This document shows positions 15,950 through 23,799 of a stretch of 29,427 nt of DNA, one piece after another. The notes beneath the pieces are model-generated. The model saw nothing but the letters and a program-made list of their open reading frames with translations. It was not told where the DNA came from and did no database searches. The stretch comes from an uncultured Bacteroides sp. (GTDB taxonomy: Bacteria > Bacteroidota > Bacteroidia > Bacteroidales > Bacteroidaceae), in assembly GCA_958477465.1 (NCBI GenBank), contig CAUEFX010000058.1:1-29427 (forward strand). The letters run 5' to 3'. Positions within the stretch are counted from its first letter, which is position 1; every line of letters starts with the position of its first letter. A program made the position numbers and the translations under genes.

Positions 15950-18154
15950 ATGGACAACTTGCTTTTCTGGTTGGCTCCGGCCGCCTCTGTATTGGCTCTC
16001 TGCTTTGCTTATTATTTTCATAAGCAGATGATGAAAGAGAGTGAAGGTACTCCTCAGATGATTAAGATTGCCGCTGCGGTGCGCAAAGGTGCCATGTCTT
16101 ATCTGAAACAACAGTATAAGATCGTGGGATGGGTATTCCTGGGCCTGGTGATATTGTTCTCGATTATGGCCTATGGCTTTCAAGTGCAGAATGTATGGGT
16201 GCCTATTGCTTTTCTCACAGGAGGCTTTTTCTCCGGGCTGTCGGGATTTTTAGGCATGAAGACGGCCACTTACGCCTCTGCCCGTACGGCAAATGCGGCC
16301 CGTAGATCTTTGAATGCCGGGTTACGGATTGCCTTCCGTAGCGGAGCGGTGATGGGATTGGTGGTGGTAGGCATCGGCCTTTTTGATATATCTTTCTGGT
16401 ATCTGCTGCTGAACTGGGCCATTCCGGCAGACATACTGACCCCTACTCATAAACTTTGCATCATTACCACCACCATGCTTACCTTTGGTATGGGAGCTTC
16501 TACGCAAGCGCTGTTTGCCCGTGTGGGAGGAGGAATCTACACCAAAGCAGCCGATGTGGGAGCGGACCTTGTCGGTAAAGTAGAGGCCGGTATTCCGGAG
16601 GACGACCCGCGTAATCCGGCTACGATTGCCGACAATGTAGGGGACAATGTGGGGGATGTGGCCGGTATGGGTGCCGACCTTTATGAGTCCTATTGCGGTT
16701 CTATCCTGGCAACCGCTGCTTTGGGAGCCGCTGCCTTCATGCAGACGGGAGATACGGCGATGCAGTTCAAAGCGGTTATTGCACCGATGCTGATTGCCGC
16801 TGTGGGCATTTTACTCTCTGTTATCGGTATCTTCTCTGTTCGCACGAAAGAAGATGCCAACATGAAGGACCTCTTGAATTCTCTTGCTTTCGGAACAAAT
16901 CTCAGCTCTGTTCTGATTGTTGCAGCCACTTTCCTTATTCTCTGGCTATTGCAACTCGACAACTGGATGTGGATCTCCTGTGCCGTAGTGGTGGGACTGA
17001 TTGTCGGCATCGTTATCGGGCGTTCTACCGAATATTACACCTCGCAATCCTATCGTCCGACGCAGAAATTGAGTGAAAGCGGTAAGACGGGACCTGCTAC
17101 CGTTATTATTTCCGGCATCGGCTTGGGAATGCTTTCTACGGCAATTCCGGTTCTGGCGGTGGTGGTAGGTATTATTGCTTCTTTCCTGTTTGCTTCCGGT
17201 TTTGATTTCGACAATGTCGGCATGGGGCTTTACGGAATAGGCATAGCAGCAGTCGGCATGCTTTCTACTTTAGGGATTACCCTTGCTACCGATGCTTATG
17301 GCCCTATTGCCGATAATGCGGGTGGCAATGCCGAGATGTCTGCCCTCGGCGCGGAAGTACGTAAGCGGACGGATGCTCTTGATTCATTGGGCAATACAAC
17401 CGCTGCTACCGGTAAGGGTTTTGCCATCGGGTCTGCTGCCTTGACCGGACTTGCCCTGCTTGCTTCCTATATAGAAGAGATACGTATCGGCCTGACCCGT
17501 CTCGGCACGATGGAATTGGTGATGCCGAATGGTGATATTATAATAACATCCAAAGCTACTTTTGTCGATTTCATGAATTATTACGATGTCACCTTGATGA
17601 ATCCGAAGGTGCTTTCCGGCATTTTTATCGGTTCCATGATGGCTTTCCTCTTCTGTGGGCTGACGATGAATGCAGTTGGGCGGGCTGCCGGGCACATGGT
17701 CGATGAGGTCCGTCGCCAGTTTCGCGAGATAAAGGGAATCCTGACCGGAGAAGTAGAGCCGGACTATGAACGTTGTGTCGCTATCTCTACCAAGGGAGCT
17801 CAACGTGAAATGGTTGTCCCGTCACTTATTGCCATTGTAGCCCCTATTCTGACCGGAGTCGTGTTTGGCGTGACCGGAGTCGTTGGATTGCTGATAGGCG
17901 GCTTGAGTAGCGGTTTTGTGCTGGCTATCTTTATGGCCAATGCCGGAGGAGCCTGGGACAATGCCAAGAAGTACGTGGAAGAAGGCAACTTCGGCGGTAA
18001 AGGAGGGGAGGTTCACAAGGCTACGGTTGTAGGAGATACGGTGGGTGATCCGTTTAAGGATACTTCCGGGCCGAGTTTGAATATTCTGATTAAGCTTATG
18101 AGTATGGTGGCCATTGTGATGGCGGGCTTGACTGTGGCATGGAGTATATTCTAA
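15950..18154 (+). CDS. hppA: Membrane-bound ion-pumping pyrophosphatase
   Basis: The 734-aa protein has about 16 membrane segments and couples hydrolysis of pyrophosphate to H+ and/or Na+ export. Active-site loops are clear: DVGADLVGKVEAGIPEDDPR, then DNVGDNVGDVAGMGADLYES from Asp228, DAYGPIADNAGGNAEMS, and GDTVGDPFKDTSGPSLNILI near the C-terminus. The cation-selectivity site reads GNTTAATGKG (481-490), with Ala485 and Gly488. Ala/Gly here marks the K+-dependent subfamily, while K+-independent enzymes have Lys/Thr. Some K+-dependent members, including a Bacteroides one, pump Na+ and H+. The ion cannot be told from these motifs alone. It is followed by a structured 3' region and a terminator, so it is probably monocistronic. 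Confidence 0.95.
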   Translation: MDNLLFWLAPAASVLALCFAYYFHKQMMKESEGTPQMIKIAAAVRKGAMSYLKQQYKIVGWVFLGLVILFSIMAYGFQVQNVWVPIAFLTGGFFSGLSGFLGMKTATYASARTANAARRSLNAGLRIAFRSGAVMGLVVVGIGLFDISFWYLLLNWAIPADILTPTHKLCIITTTMLTFGMGASTQALFARVGGGIYTKAADVGADLVGKVEAGIPEDDPRNPATIADNVGDNVGDVAGMGADLYESYCGSILATAALGAAAFMQTGDTAMQFKAVIAPMLIAAVGILLSVIGIFSVRTKEDANMKDLLNSLAFGTNLSSVLIVAATFLILWLLQLDNWMWISCAVVVGLIVGIVIGRSTEYYTSQSYRPTQKLSESGKTGPATVIISGIGLGMLSTAIPVLAVVVGIIASFLFASGFDFDNVGMGLYGIGIAAVGMLSTLGITLATDAYGPIADNAGGNAEMSALGAEVRKRTDALDSLGNTTAATGKGFAIGSAALTGLALLASYIEEIRIGLTRLGTMELVMPNGDIIITSKATFVDFMNYYDVTLMNPKVLSGIFIGSMMAFLFCGLTMNAVGRAAGHMVDEVRRQFREIKGILTGEVEPDYERCVAISTKGAQREMVVPSLIAIVAPILTGVVFGVTGVVGLLIGGLSSGFVLAIFMANAGGAWDNAKKYVEEGNFGGKGGEVHKATVVGDTVGDPFKDTSGPSLNILIKLMSMVAIVMAGLTVAWSIF

Positions 18155-18202
18155 AATTACATGAATTCGATGCAACGGATCGAACTGAGGTAAAGTAGAT
18201 GT

Positions 18203-18259
18203 TGGGATTACATTCAAAGAGGATGGTACGGCAGTTGCCGAAGAAAAATGTAATTCCCC
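18203..18259 (+). other. Two-tier hairpin in the hppA 3' region
   Basis: The outer arms TGGGATTACATT (18203-18214) and AATGTAATTCCC (18247-18258) are complementary apart from a one-base bulge. They enclose a smaller dyad CGGCA-GT-TGCCG (18229-18240). The structure lies 48 bp after the hppA stop and 33 bp before its terminator. It has no coding frame. It could be a 3'UTR structure or part of a small RNA ending at the terminator. Confidence 0.4.
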
Positions 18260-18291
18260 AAAGATGCAATCTTAGAATTCCGTTCAATATA

Positions 18292-18321
18292 AAGGATGCT
18301 TTTATCGGCATCCTTTTTTTT
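18292..18321 (+). terminator. Rho-independent terminator of hppA
   Basis: An 8-bp stem AAGGATGC/GCATCCTT (18292-18299 and 18308-18315) with loop TTTTATCG runs into an uninterrupted T-run to about 18321. It lies 137 bp after the hppA stop and before the rnhB promoter, so it separates the two transcripts. Confidence 0.85.
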
Positions 18322-18329
18322 AATTCTTT

Positions 18330-18337
18330 TATCTTTG
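18330..18337 (+). promoter_or_regulatory. -7 box of the rnhB promoter
   Basis: TATCTTTG matches TAnnTTTG exactly. No TTTG lies 19-21 bp upstream, because that position is occupied by the hppA terminator stem. The predicted start near 18344 gives a leader of about 108 nt, which contains a 13-codon open frame (18382-18423). Confidence 0.45.
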
Positions 18338-18451
18338 TACGGTTTTTGAAAGTCTGCTTGATTTTAACTCAAGACAAACCGATGAATACTTTGGAGAGGA
18401 GAATTTGGGGCAGGCTCTTCTAAGTTGTAATGATGTTATAATAGAACGATT

Positions 18452-19054
18452 ATGCTATTACCGTATTTGAATAAAGATACAATAGAAGCCGGCTGTGACG
18501 AGGCAGGTCGGGGATGCTTGGCTGGTGCTGTTTATGCGGCGGCAGTTATTCTCCCACAGGATTTTAGGAATGAGTTGCTCAATGACTCCAAGCAGCTTTC
18601 CGAAAAGCAACGTTATGCATTGCGTGAAGTGATAGAGAAGGAGGCTGTTGCCTGGGCGGTGGGAGTCGTCTCTCCCGAAGAGATCGATGAGATAAATATC
18701 CTTAATGCCTCTTTTCTCGCCATGCATCGGGCTATCGATCAGCTGAAGGTACGTCCGGAGCATCTGCTGATCGATGGAAACCGTTTCAGAAAATATCCGG
18801 ATATTCCTCATACAACGGTGATAAAAGGCGATGGCAAATATCTCTCTATTGCAGCAGCTTCCATTTTGGCCAAGACTTATCGTGATGACTACATGAACCG
18901 GCTGCACCAAGAGTTTCCTTACTATGATTGGGATCATAACAAGGGGTATCCAACGAAAAAACACCGTGCTGCCATTGCGGAACACGGTGTCTCTCCTTAT
19001 CATCGAATGACCTTTAATCTCTTGGGAGATGGTCAGTTGTCTTTAGAATTCTGA
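18452..19054 (+). CDS. rnhB: Ribonuclease HII
   Basis: The 200-aa protein removes ribonucleotides from DNA and degrades RNA-DNA hybrids in the cytoplasm. The family core is present: AGCDEAGRGCLAGAVYAAAV with catalytic Asp16 and Glu17, LNDSKQLSEKQR, LLIDGNRF with Asp108, and GDGKYLSIAAASILAKTYRD. The C-terminal DHNKGYPTKKHRAAIAEHG completes it, and length fits RNase HII (about 200 aa). It has its own candidate promoter after the hppA terminator. Its 3' end overlaps the convergent DUF5723-like gene by 12 bp (19043-19054). Confidence 0.96.
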   Translation: MLLPYLNKDTIEAGCDEAGRGCLAGAVYAAAVILPQDFRNELLNDSKQLSEKQRYALREVIEKEAVAWAVGVVSPEEIDEINILNASFLAMHRAIDQLKVRPEHLLIDGNRFRKYPDIPHTTVIKGDGKYLSIAAASILAKTYRDDYMNRLHQEFPYYDWDHNKGYPTKKHRAAIAEHGVSPYHRMTFNLLGDGQLSLEF

Positions 19055-20515
19055 TGTTGTAGTCGTAGTAGTGACAACCTTTTTGGACTTCTTCTTTCCC
19101 CAGGTGATGTTGAATCCCAGATTTACGCTTGCGTTAGCATTGCCTACGGGCACATACTGCGGGGTGACTCTGGTAACCATGTGGTCTGTCCCGATGAAGA
19201 AGTTTATCCCGTTCGGGTGGAAATTCAATACCCATCCTAATGATGAACCGAAACTGCCTATTGCATAGTTGACGGAAGCTTCAAACCATCTTACCGGAGC
19301 TACATTGGCAGAAAGGCGTGCTTCCGACCAGGTGAACGGCTTGTTGAAGTGAGTGGATGAAAGCAGACCGAACTTCAGGTTCTTGTAATAGGGGAATACA
19401 TATTCGGCACCGATATTCATTGTTGTAGCCAGTTTGGTCGTACGGCTGCTGACCGTACCTTCATCACGGAATTTGGCGAACTCGCCGAATTGGTCTCCCA
19501 GGTTATCCAGCTCATCGTCTATGTCACCGGACTGACCTTCATCCGGCTTTACGGCAATCGGGTTCTCGAATCCGCTAAAAGTATAACTGTGTACCATCTT
19601 GGCCCTTAACCCGTTGTTCCACTTGATAAAGCCCAGATCCAGCAAAGCGGCGGAAAGTGTCAGTCCCTCCACAAAGTCATCCATCTTATACACGGCTCCG
19701 AGGTCGAAACCTACTCCGAAGCCGCCTATGCCCGGACTATCGATATCGAAGCCGTCGATTTCACCGGGAACTCCGTTCTCATCCGGAGCTTTGCTTTTAA
19801 AATAACCGCCTTTCAGAGACCCTTCCAACTGCCCCTCTGCATCAATGATCCATTCATCTTGTCCCATGGTGATATCCATTTTCTTGATCTTGGCTTCTGC
19901 ATTGGCGCCTCCTACCAGGAATTTAACCTTGGCACCGATGGTCAGGCGGTCTTTGATGATTTCGTGAGAATGTCCCAATGCCAGTTCTACATAGTTATTG
20001 CTACGCATGGTAAGGTCCTTTATACTGTAATGACTGCCTCTTTCGTCACTCATCCCTGTTTTCATGAAGTCAAAGAGCCCGTATGGCAGATTGAAGGAGG
20101 TATTGGACCGCAGTTCTATTCCAAATGTATTAAAACCTCCAAAACCCCGGAAACCGAAAGCGATGATCGGCATGCTCAGGTTCATACTCAGGTGGTTGTT
20201 GGTGTGTAAGTTACTCAGAAATTCGTTGTTGCTGACAGTCGGACTCATGAATGTGGTCAGTTTATACCCGTTCTGGTTGTATTTGTAAAGGAAATCATTG
20301 ATTCCGATGTTTCCTTGAACACCGACATTGAAATTACCCAATACGAAAAGCGGCATGTTTATATAGTTGCTTTCACCCATAAACGCCGGATTGAGCTGAT
20401 GGCGGTAGGTCATACCTTCCATGAAGTAGCTTGAATTGAGATTCTGCGCTCCCACGCCGACGGTGCAAAGGATGAAGAATGAGGCCAGTACGGCTCTTAA
20501 TTTATAGTGTTTCAT
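19043..20515 (-). CDS. DUF5723-like outer-membrane protein, probable beta-barrel
   Basis: I place the start at 20515 (MKHYKLRAVLASFF), giving 490 aa, because it begins a clean signal peptide ending near VGVGA-QNL. An upstream in-frame ATG at 20536 would add seven polar residues. The mature part starts with a segment typical of the Bacteroidetes DUF5723 family (MEGMTYRHQLNPAFMGESNY). Alternating-hydrophobicity strands rich in Gly, Phe and Asn run throughout. The C-terminal region (NLGFNITWGKKKSKK) is barrel-like but followed by a basic and Thr-rich tail. The function is unknown. It follows a large lipoprotein gene by 28 bp on the same strand, so the two probably act together in the outer membrane. 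The gene end overlaps rnhB by 12 bp. Confidence 0.75.
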   Translation of the reverse strand: MKHYKLRAVLASFFILCTVGVGAQNLNSSYFMEGMTYRHQLNPAFMGESNYINMPLFVLGNFNVGVQGNIGINDFLYKYNQNGYKLTTFMSPTVSNNEFLSNLHTNNHLSMNLSMPIIAFGFRGFGGFNTFGIELRSNTSFNLPYGLFDFMKTGMSDERGSHYSIKDLTMRSNNYVELALGHSHEIIKDRLTIGAKVKFLVGGANAEAKIKKMDITMGQDEWIIDAEGQLEGSLKGGYFKSKAPDENGVPGEIDGFDIDSPGIGGFGVGFDLGAVYKMDDFVEGLTLSAALLDLGFIKWNNGLRAKMVHSYTFSGFENPIAVKPDEGQSGDIDDELDNLGDQFGEFAKFRDEGTVSSRTTKLATTMNIGAEYVFPYYKNLKFGLLSSTHFNKPFTWSEARLSANVAPVRWFEASVNYAIGSFGSSLGWVLNFHPNGINFFIGTDHMVTRVTPQYVPVGNANASVNLGFNITWGKKKSKKVVTTTTTTSEF

Positions 20516-20543
20516 TGTTTTATCGTTTTTATACATCTTCCAT

Positions 20544-22313
20544 TTAATTCAAATCAACAATAGCACCACCGGGCACTTTCAACCGGACATTCTTCAACTG
20601 TAACGTCTGATTTTCGTTTAGTTGTTGTCCTTGAGCATCTGTTCCGGAGGCAGCAACGATCTCAAAAGCCAATCCGTCCAATTTCTTGACAGCACCGGCA
20701 GTCGTCTCTTTTATTTCAACGACCAATGTACTTTCGGCGGCTGTATTGTTTTTGCCGGCCTTGATAACACCGTCTGTCTTGCCGTCGACTTTCACGGTAA
20801 CAGTTACACCTTTCAATTCTACCGGATTGCCTTGGGCATCTACACTCAATGCTTTTGCCGTGAAGCTCAATCCCAATGGGATTTTATTGATAGCTGTGGC
20901 TGTCGCGTTTATTTGTTTGACTTCATAGTCTTGCATGTCTTCATACCATCCGTCTACACTGTCTTTATAAACAATCTGGGTAATGTCTTTGCCAAAGACA
21001 AAAGGTACGTTGACATTATAATCGGTGATAATGCTGTAAGTCTGGTTCAGTTGGATCTCTGTTTCGTCCTGGATTGCTTCAGCCGTTACTTCGAACTCAA
21101 ACAAATCGGGTATTTTAGAGATCAGGGTAGGTAAGTTGGCTACTTCGACAGGAGTGGCTCCTTCAGCATCCGTCTGCACATCCGTCGGCAGAAGACAGAA
21201 CTTCTCTTGGGTTTTCTTATTTATCGTAAAGTCGAATTTTACAGGATGATTCACCGGATCTCCAAGTTGTTCTCTTTGATTGTCTTTGGTGATGAAAGAA
21301 GTGATTTCACCTTTTATCTGGGCAGATACGGGCGTATTGTTATTGGCAGTGAAGAAGATCATGGGTTTCTCTACCGACAGGGTCACTCTTTCGTCGTCCA
21401 AGAAATCGGGTAGTCCGGAGATCGTTACCGGATCAATGTGGATGTCGATATCCGGTGCCACCTTACCTGTTATACTTTTTATTCTGATAATTTGTTGCTT
21501 GGTCTGCTTGTCCCGCAGCGTGATGTCCACTTTCAATGCAACGGAAGCAGGACCTGCGCTTACAAGGATCTCTCCGGCATCGATGGTCACCTCACCAGTC
21601 AAAGAGATCTCTCCTGCTATGGAAAGATTCCCCCCTTCGAATTTGATACCGTCTTGCTTGCAGTCTATTCCATTGACAGGCACCGTGACAGACAGTCCGT
21701 TATCCTTATTTACTTTTTGGCTTTCGAGGTGCAAAAGGCCACGGGTCAGCTGTGGCGATTGTATGAACTCCGGAAATTGCAGGTTGATAGCCTCTAGATA
21801 TAGATTTTCGGCAACAGCCGGGGTGAATGAAAACTGAATGACAGCTTCCATATCCATGTTGATCAGAGACAGGGATTTGATCTCTGTGGGAAGCTCCGTT
21901 CCGTCCAGACTGAAATCAGTGGTCATTCCGTCCAAAGGAATGGGAGGCAGTTTCCCCTGAATACCGCTGATCGACGGAATGTTGAAATTCAGTGCTTTGT
22001 TTATCGGAGTGATATCCGGACTGTTTATCTCAAATTTGTCTACCGAAATATCAGTGGTCGTTTCTGTCCCTTCTTTCCATAAGTAGTAATTGCCGTATTC
22101 ATCTGTTTTGACAATTCCGTCTTCTTCTATGTCCAGGATTTTGCTAAGCCGGATCGGCTCGGTTTCTCCTCCGGGAATGGCGAACTCGCTACCTCCTATT
22201 TGGATCGTGAGATCGATGTCACCGCTCAGATCGTAATCATTGTCTACACAGGAGAATGTAAACAGTGAGGCAGAAAGGACGATAGGGATAAATCTTAAGT
22301 GTCTCTTTTTCAT
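20544..22313 (-). CDS. Large lipoprotein of unknown function, partner of the barrel gene
   Basis: The start chosen at 22313 (MKKRHLRFIPIVLSASLF) yields 589 aa with a lipoprotein signal peptide, lipobox ending FSC at Cys22, then VDNDYDL, acidic like a surface-export signal. The longer frame to 22385 adds a sequence that overlaps the promoter and is unlikely to be translated. The mature protein is almost all predicted beta-strand, with repeated patterns of the type VTIDAGEILVSAGPASVALKV and long acidic spans, suggesting several stacked beta-sandwich domains. I do not recognise a named family. It precedes the DUF5723-like gene and shares its promoter. Confidence 0.75.
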   Translation of the reverse strand: MKKRHLRFIPIVLSASLFTFSCVDNDYDLSGDIDLTIQIGGSEFAIPGGETEPIRLSKILDIEEDGIVKTDEYGNYYLWKEGTETTTDISVDKFEINSPDITPINKALNFNIPSISGIQGKLPPIPLDGMTTDFSLDGTELPTEIKSLSLINMDMEAVIQFSFTPAVAENLYLEAINLQFPEFIQSPQLTRGLLHLESQKVNKDNGLSVTVPVNGIDCKQDGIKFEGGNLSIAGEISLTGEVTIDAGEILVSAGPASVALKVDITLRDKQTKQQIIRIKSITGKVAPDIDIHIDPVTISGLPDFLDDERVTLSVEKPMIFFTANNNTPVSAQIKGEITSFITKDNQREQLGDPVNHPVKFDFTINKKTQEKFCLLPTDVQTDAEGATPVEVANLPTLISKIPDLFEFEVTAEAIQDETEIQLNQTYSIITDYNVNVPFVFGKDITQIVYKDSVDGWYEDMQDYEVKQINATATAINKIPLGLSFTAKALSVDAQGNPVELKGVTVTVKVDGKTDGVIKAGKNNTAAESTLVVEIKETTAGAVKKLDGLAFEIVAASGTDAQGQQLNENQTLQLKNVRLKVPGGAIVDLN

Positions 22314-22354
22314 AAATATTTGCTTGATTTTTAACGCTAATATAATTTTATTTG

Positions 22355-22386
22355 CAAAAATAAATAATATTACTGGATGCGGCAAA
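22355..22386 (-). promoter_or_regulatory. Near-consensus promoter of the lipoprotein/barrel unit
   Basis: On the minus strand TTTG (22386-22383) and TATTTTTG (22362-22355) are separated by exactly 20 bp, a full match to the Bacteroides consensus. The start should lie near 22348, giving a 35-nt A/T-rich leader to the ATG at 22313. This also supports the shorter start of the lipoprotein, since the longer frame begins at about the -33 element. Confidence 0.75.
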
Positions 22387-22526
22387 CTTTATGAATGAAA
22401 AGTATTCTATAATTTATTGGAAAAGAAGAAGATATGTGCTGATTAAACACCGTTTGTTTACACTTAAACCTTGTTTTGGACCGTTTGGGCATTGTTTCTC
22501 TATTTTTTACTCTTAGTATCCGGATG

Positions 22527-22555
22527 AAAAAGCCTGAGACCAGGCTCAGGCTTTT
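22527..22555 (-). terminator. Rho-independent terminator of corA
   Basis: An 11-bp perfect stem (22528-22538 with 22545-22555, core GCCTGAG/CTCAGGC) with a 6-nt loop lies 6 bp after the corA stop on the minus strand. It ends in a T-run in that direction. It separates corA from the downstream lipoprotein unit. Confidence 0.85.
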
Positions 22556-22561
22556 GTTTGT

Positions 22562-23488
22562 TCAGAACCACTTGATCTTTCTGAAAACGATGAAGGTCAA
22601 TGCGGATAACACAACGGAAGCCGATACGATCCAGGCGAAAGCATGAGGGATTTCGTCAATATGAATATCGACATTCATGCCGTAAAAACTGGCGATCAAT
22701 GTGGGGATCATCAGTGTAATGGACAAACTCGTCATGCGTTTCATGATGGCATTCACATTGTTGGAAATGATGGAAGCAAAGGCATCCATGGTACCTGTAA
22801 GGATGTCGCTGTAAATATTGACCGTATTGAACGCCTGTTTTAGTTCAATGATGACATCTTCTACCAGTTCCTGGTCCAGATAGTCTGTCTCCTGAAAAAT
22901 ACTCTTCAGCTTGCCGATCATCACTTCATTTCCACGGATGGATGTGTTGAAATAGACAAGTGTCTTTTGCAGTTTCATCAGGCGGAGCAGGTCTTCATTA
23001 CGGATGCTCTTTTCCAACTCTTTTTCTGCGGCGGTGATGTCCACATTGATCTGTTTCAGATATTTCAGAAACCATACGGCGGAGGAGTAGATCAGTCTCA
23101 AGATCAGATCCAGCTTGTTGCGTACAACGATCCCTTTCCGGCGGGTATGCTCGATGAAGTCCGGAAGTAATTCCGTGTTGTGATAGCATACGGAAACGAT
23201 GATTTCGTTGTTGGTGATGATGCCGATAGGCACTGTACTGAATGGGATGCCGTTCTGGTTATTCTGTACGGGAATACGCAGGATTGTCAATAGCCAATTG
23301 CCTTCCGTATCCGTACGGGGGCGCTCATCGGTATCGGCAATGTCATCCAGAAAAGATTCGGGTACCTGCAGCTCTTTGGTCAGGAATTCAAAGTCATCGG
23401 CATCGGGGCATACTACATTTACCCAGCTGTTGGGGAGCCATTGTGATTTTTCCACAAAGCCGGCTTCACAATAAAGATACTTTCTCAT
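22562..23488 (-). CDS. corA: CorA-family magnesium/cobalt transporter
   Basis: The 308-aa protein has the CorA plan. A large cytoplasmic alpha/beta and helical domain (1-240) is followed by two C-terminal membrane helices, with the selectivity motif YGMN (GMN at 270-272) closing the first. The loop reads NVDIHIDEIPHAF. It ends in the usual basic tail (FRKIKWF). CorA forms a pentameric channel for Mg2+ (also Co2+ and Ni2+) in the inner membrane. GMN proteins also include ZntB-type zinc transporters, so the substrate is not certain. The start is supported by an unusually strong Shine-Dalgarno. It is monocistronic: own leader, own terminator. Confidence 0.92.
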   Translation of the reverse strand: MRKYLYCEAGFVEKSQWLPNSWVNVVCPDADDFEFLTKELQVPESFLDDIADTDERPRTDTEGNWLLTILRIPVQNNQNGIPFSTVPIGIITNNEIIVSVCYHNTELLPDFIEHTRRKGIVVRNKLDLILRLIYSSAVWFLKYLKQINVDITAAEKELEKSIRNEDLLRLMKLQKTLVYFNTSIRGNEVMIGKLKSIFQETDYLDQELVEDVIIELKQAFNTVNIYSDILTGTMDAFASIISNNVNAIMKRMTSLSITLMIPTLIASFYGMNVDIHIDEIPHAFAWIVSASVVLSALTFIVFRKIKWF

Positions 23489-23495
23489 CTTATTG

Positions 23496-23503
23496 CCTCC
23501 TTT
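23496..23503 (-). promoter_or_regulatory. Perfect Shine-Dalgarno of corA
   Basis: On the minus strand AAAGGAGG stands 7 nt before the ATG of corA, an ideal pairing with the 3' end of 16S rRNA. Bacteroides genes rarely carry such sites, and none of the other genes in this window has one this good. Confidence 0.75.
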
Positions 23504-23629
23504 CGTTTGTTTTTTATCCGAACAGAGGCATCGTGACGCTTGTATGGCTCTGTCCGTTTTAGTTAATACTGTTGCACGTTCGCGGGTTTGAATCGTCCAT
23601 ATTTATTATTCATCTGTTTTTTGGCGGGG

Positions 23630-23637
23630 CAAAAGTA
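23630..23637 (-). promoter_or_regulatory. Candidate -7 box of corA
   Basis: TACTTTTG on the minus strand fits TAnnTTTG; no TTTG lies at the right upstream distance. It would give a leader of about 135 nt for corA, long enough to hold a regulatory structure. I see no riboswitch I recognise in it. Confidence 0.4.
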
Positions 23638-23743
23638 CGGATTTTATTTGGTACTGTCCGTATTTCCCCTTTTCTTTTTGTGTAAAGTATCGGATATTAG
23701 GTTATTTATAAATAAACAGACTCTGTTAACTGCTGTTTTTTTG

Positions 23744-23751
23744 TAACTTTG
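23744..23751 (+). promoter_or_regulatory. -7 box of gpmI promoter
   Basis: TAACTTTG matches TAnnTTTG and lies 48 bp before the gpmI start, predicting a start of transcription near 23758. The upstream -33 position has only a weak match (CTGTTAAC). The 311-bp divergent gap between corA and gpmI (23489-23799) holds this box, the corA leader and -7 box, and nothing else I can identify. Confidence 0.55.
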
Positions 23752-23799
23752 CACCCGAAAATAGGAATGAGTATAAAAACAATTTAAATTATAGATATT

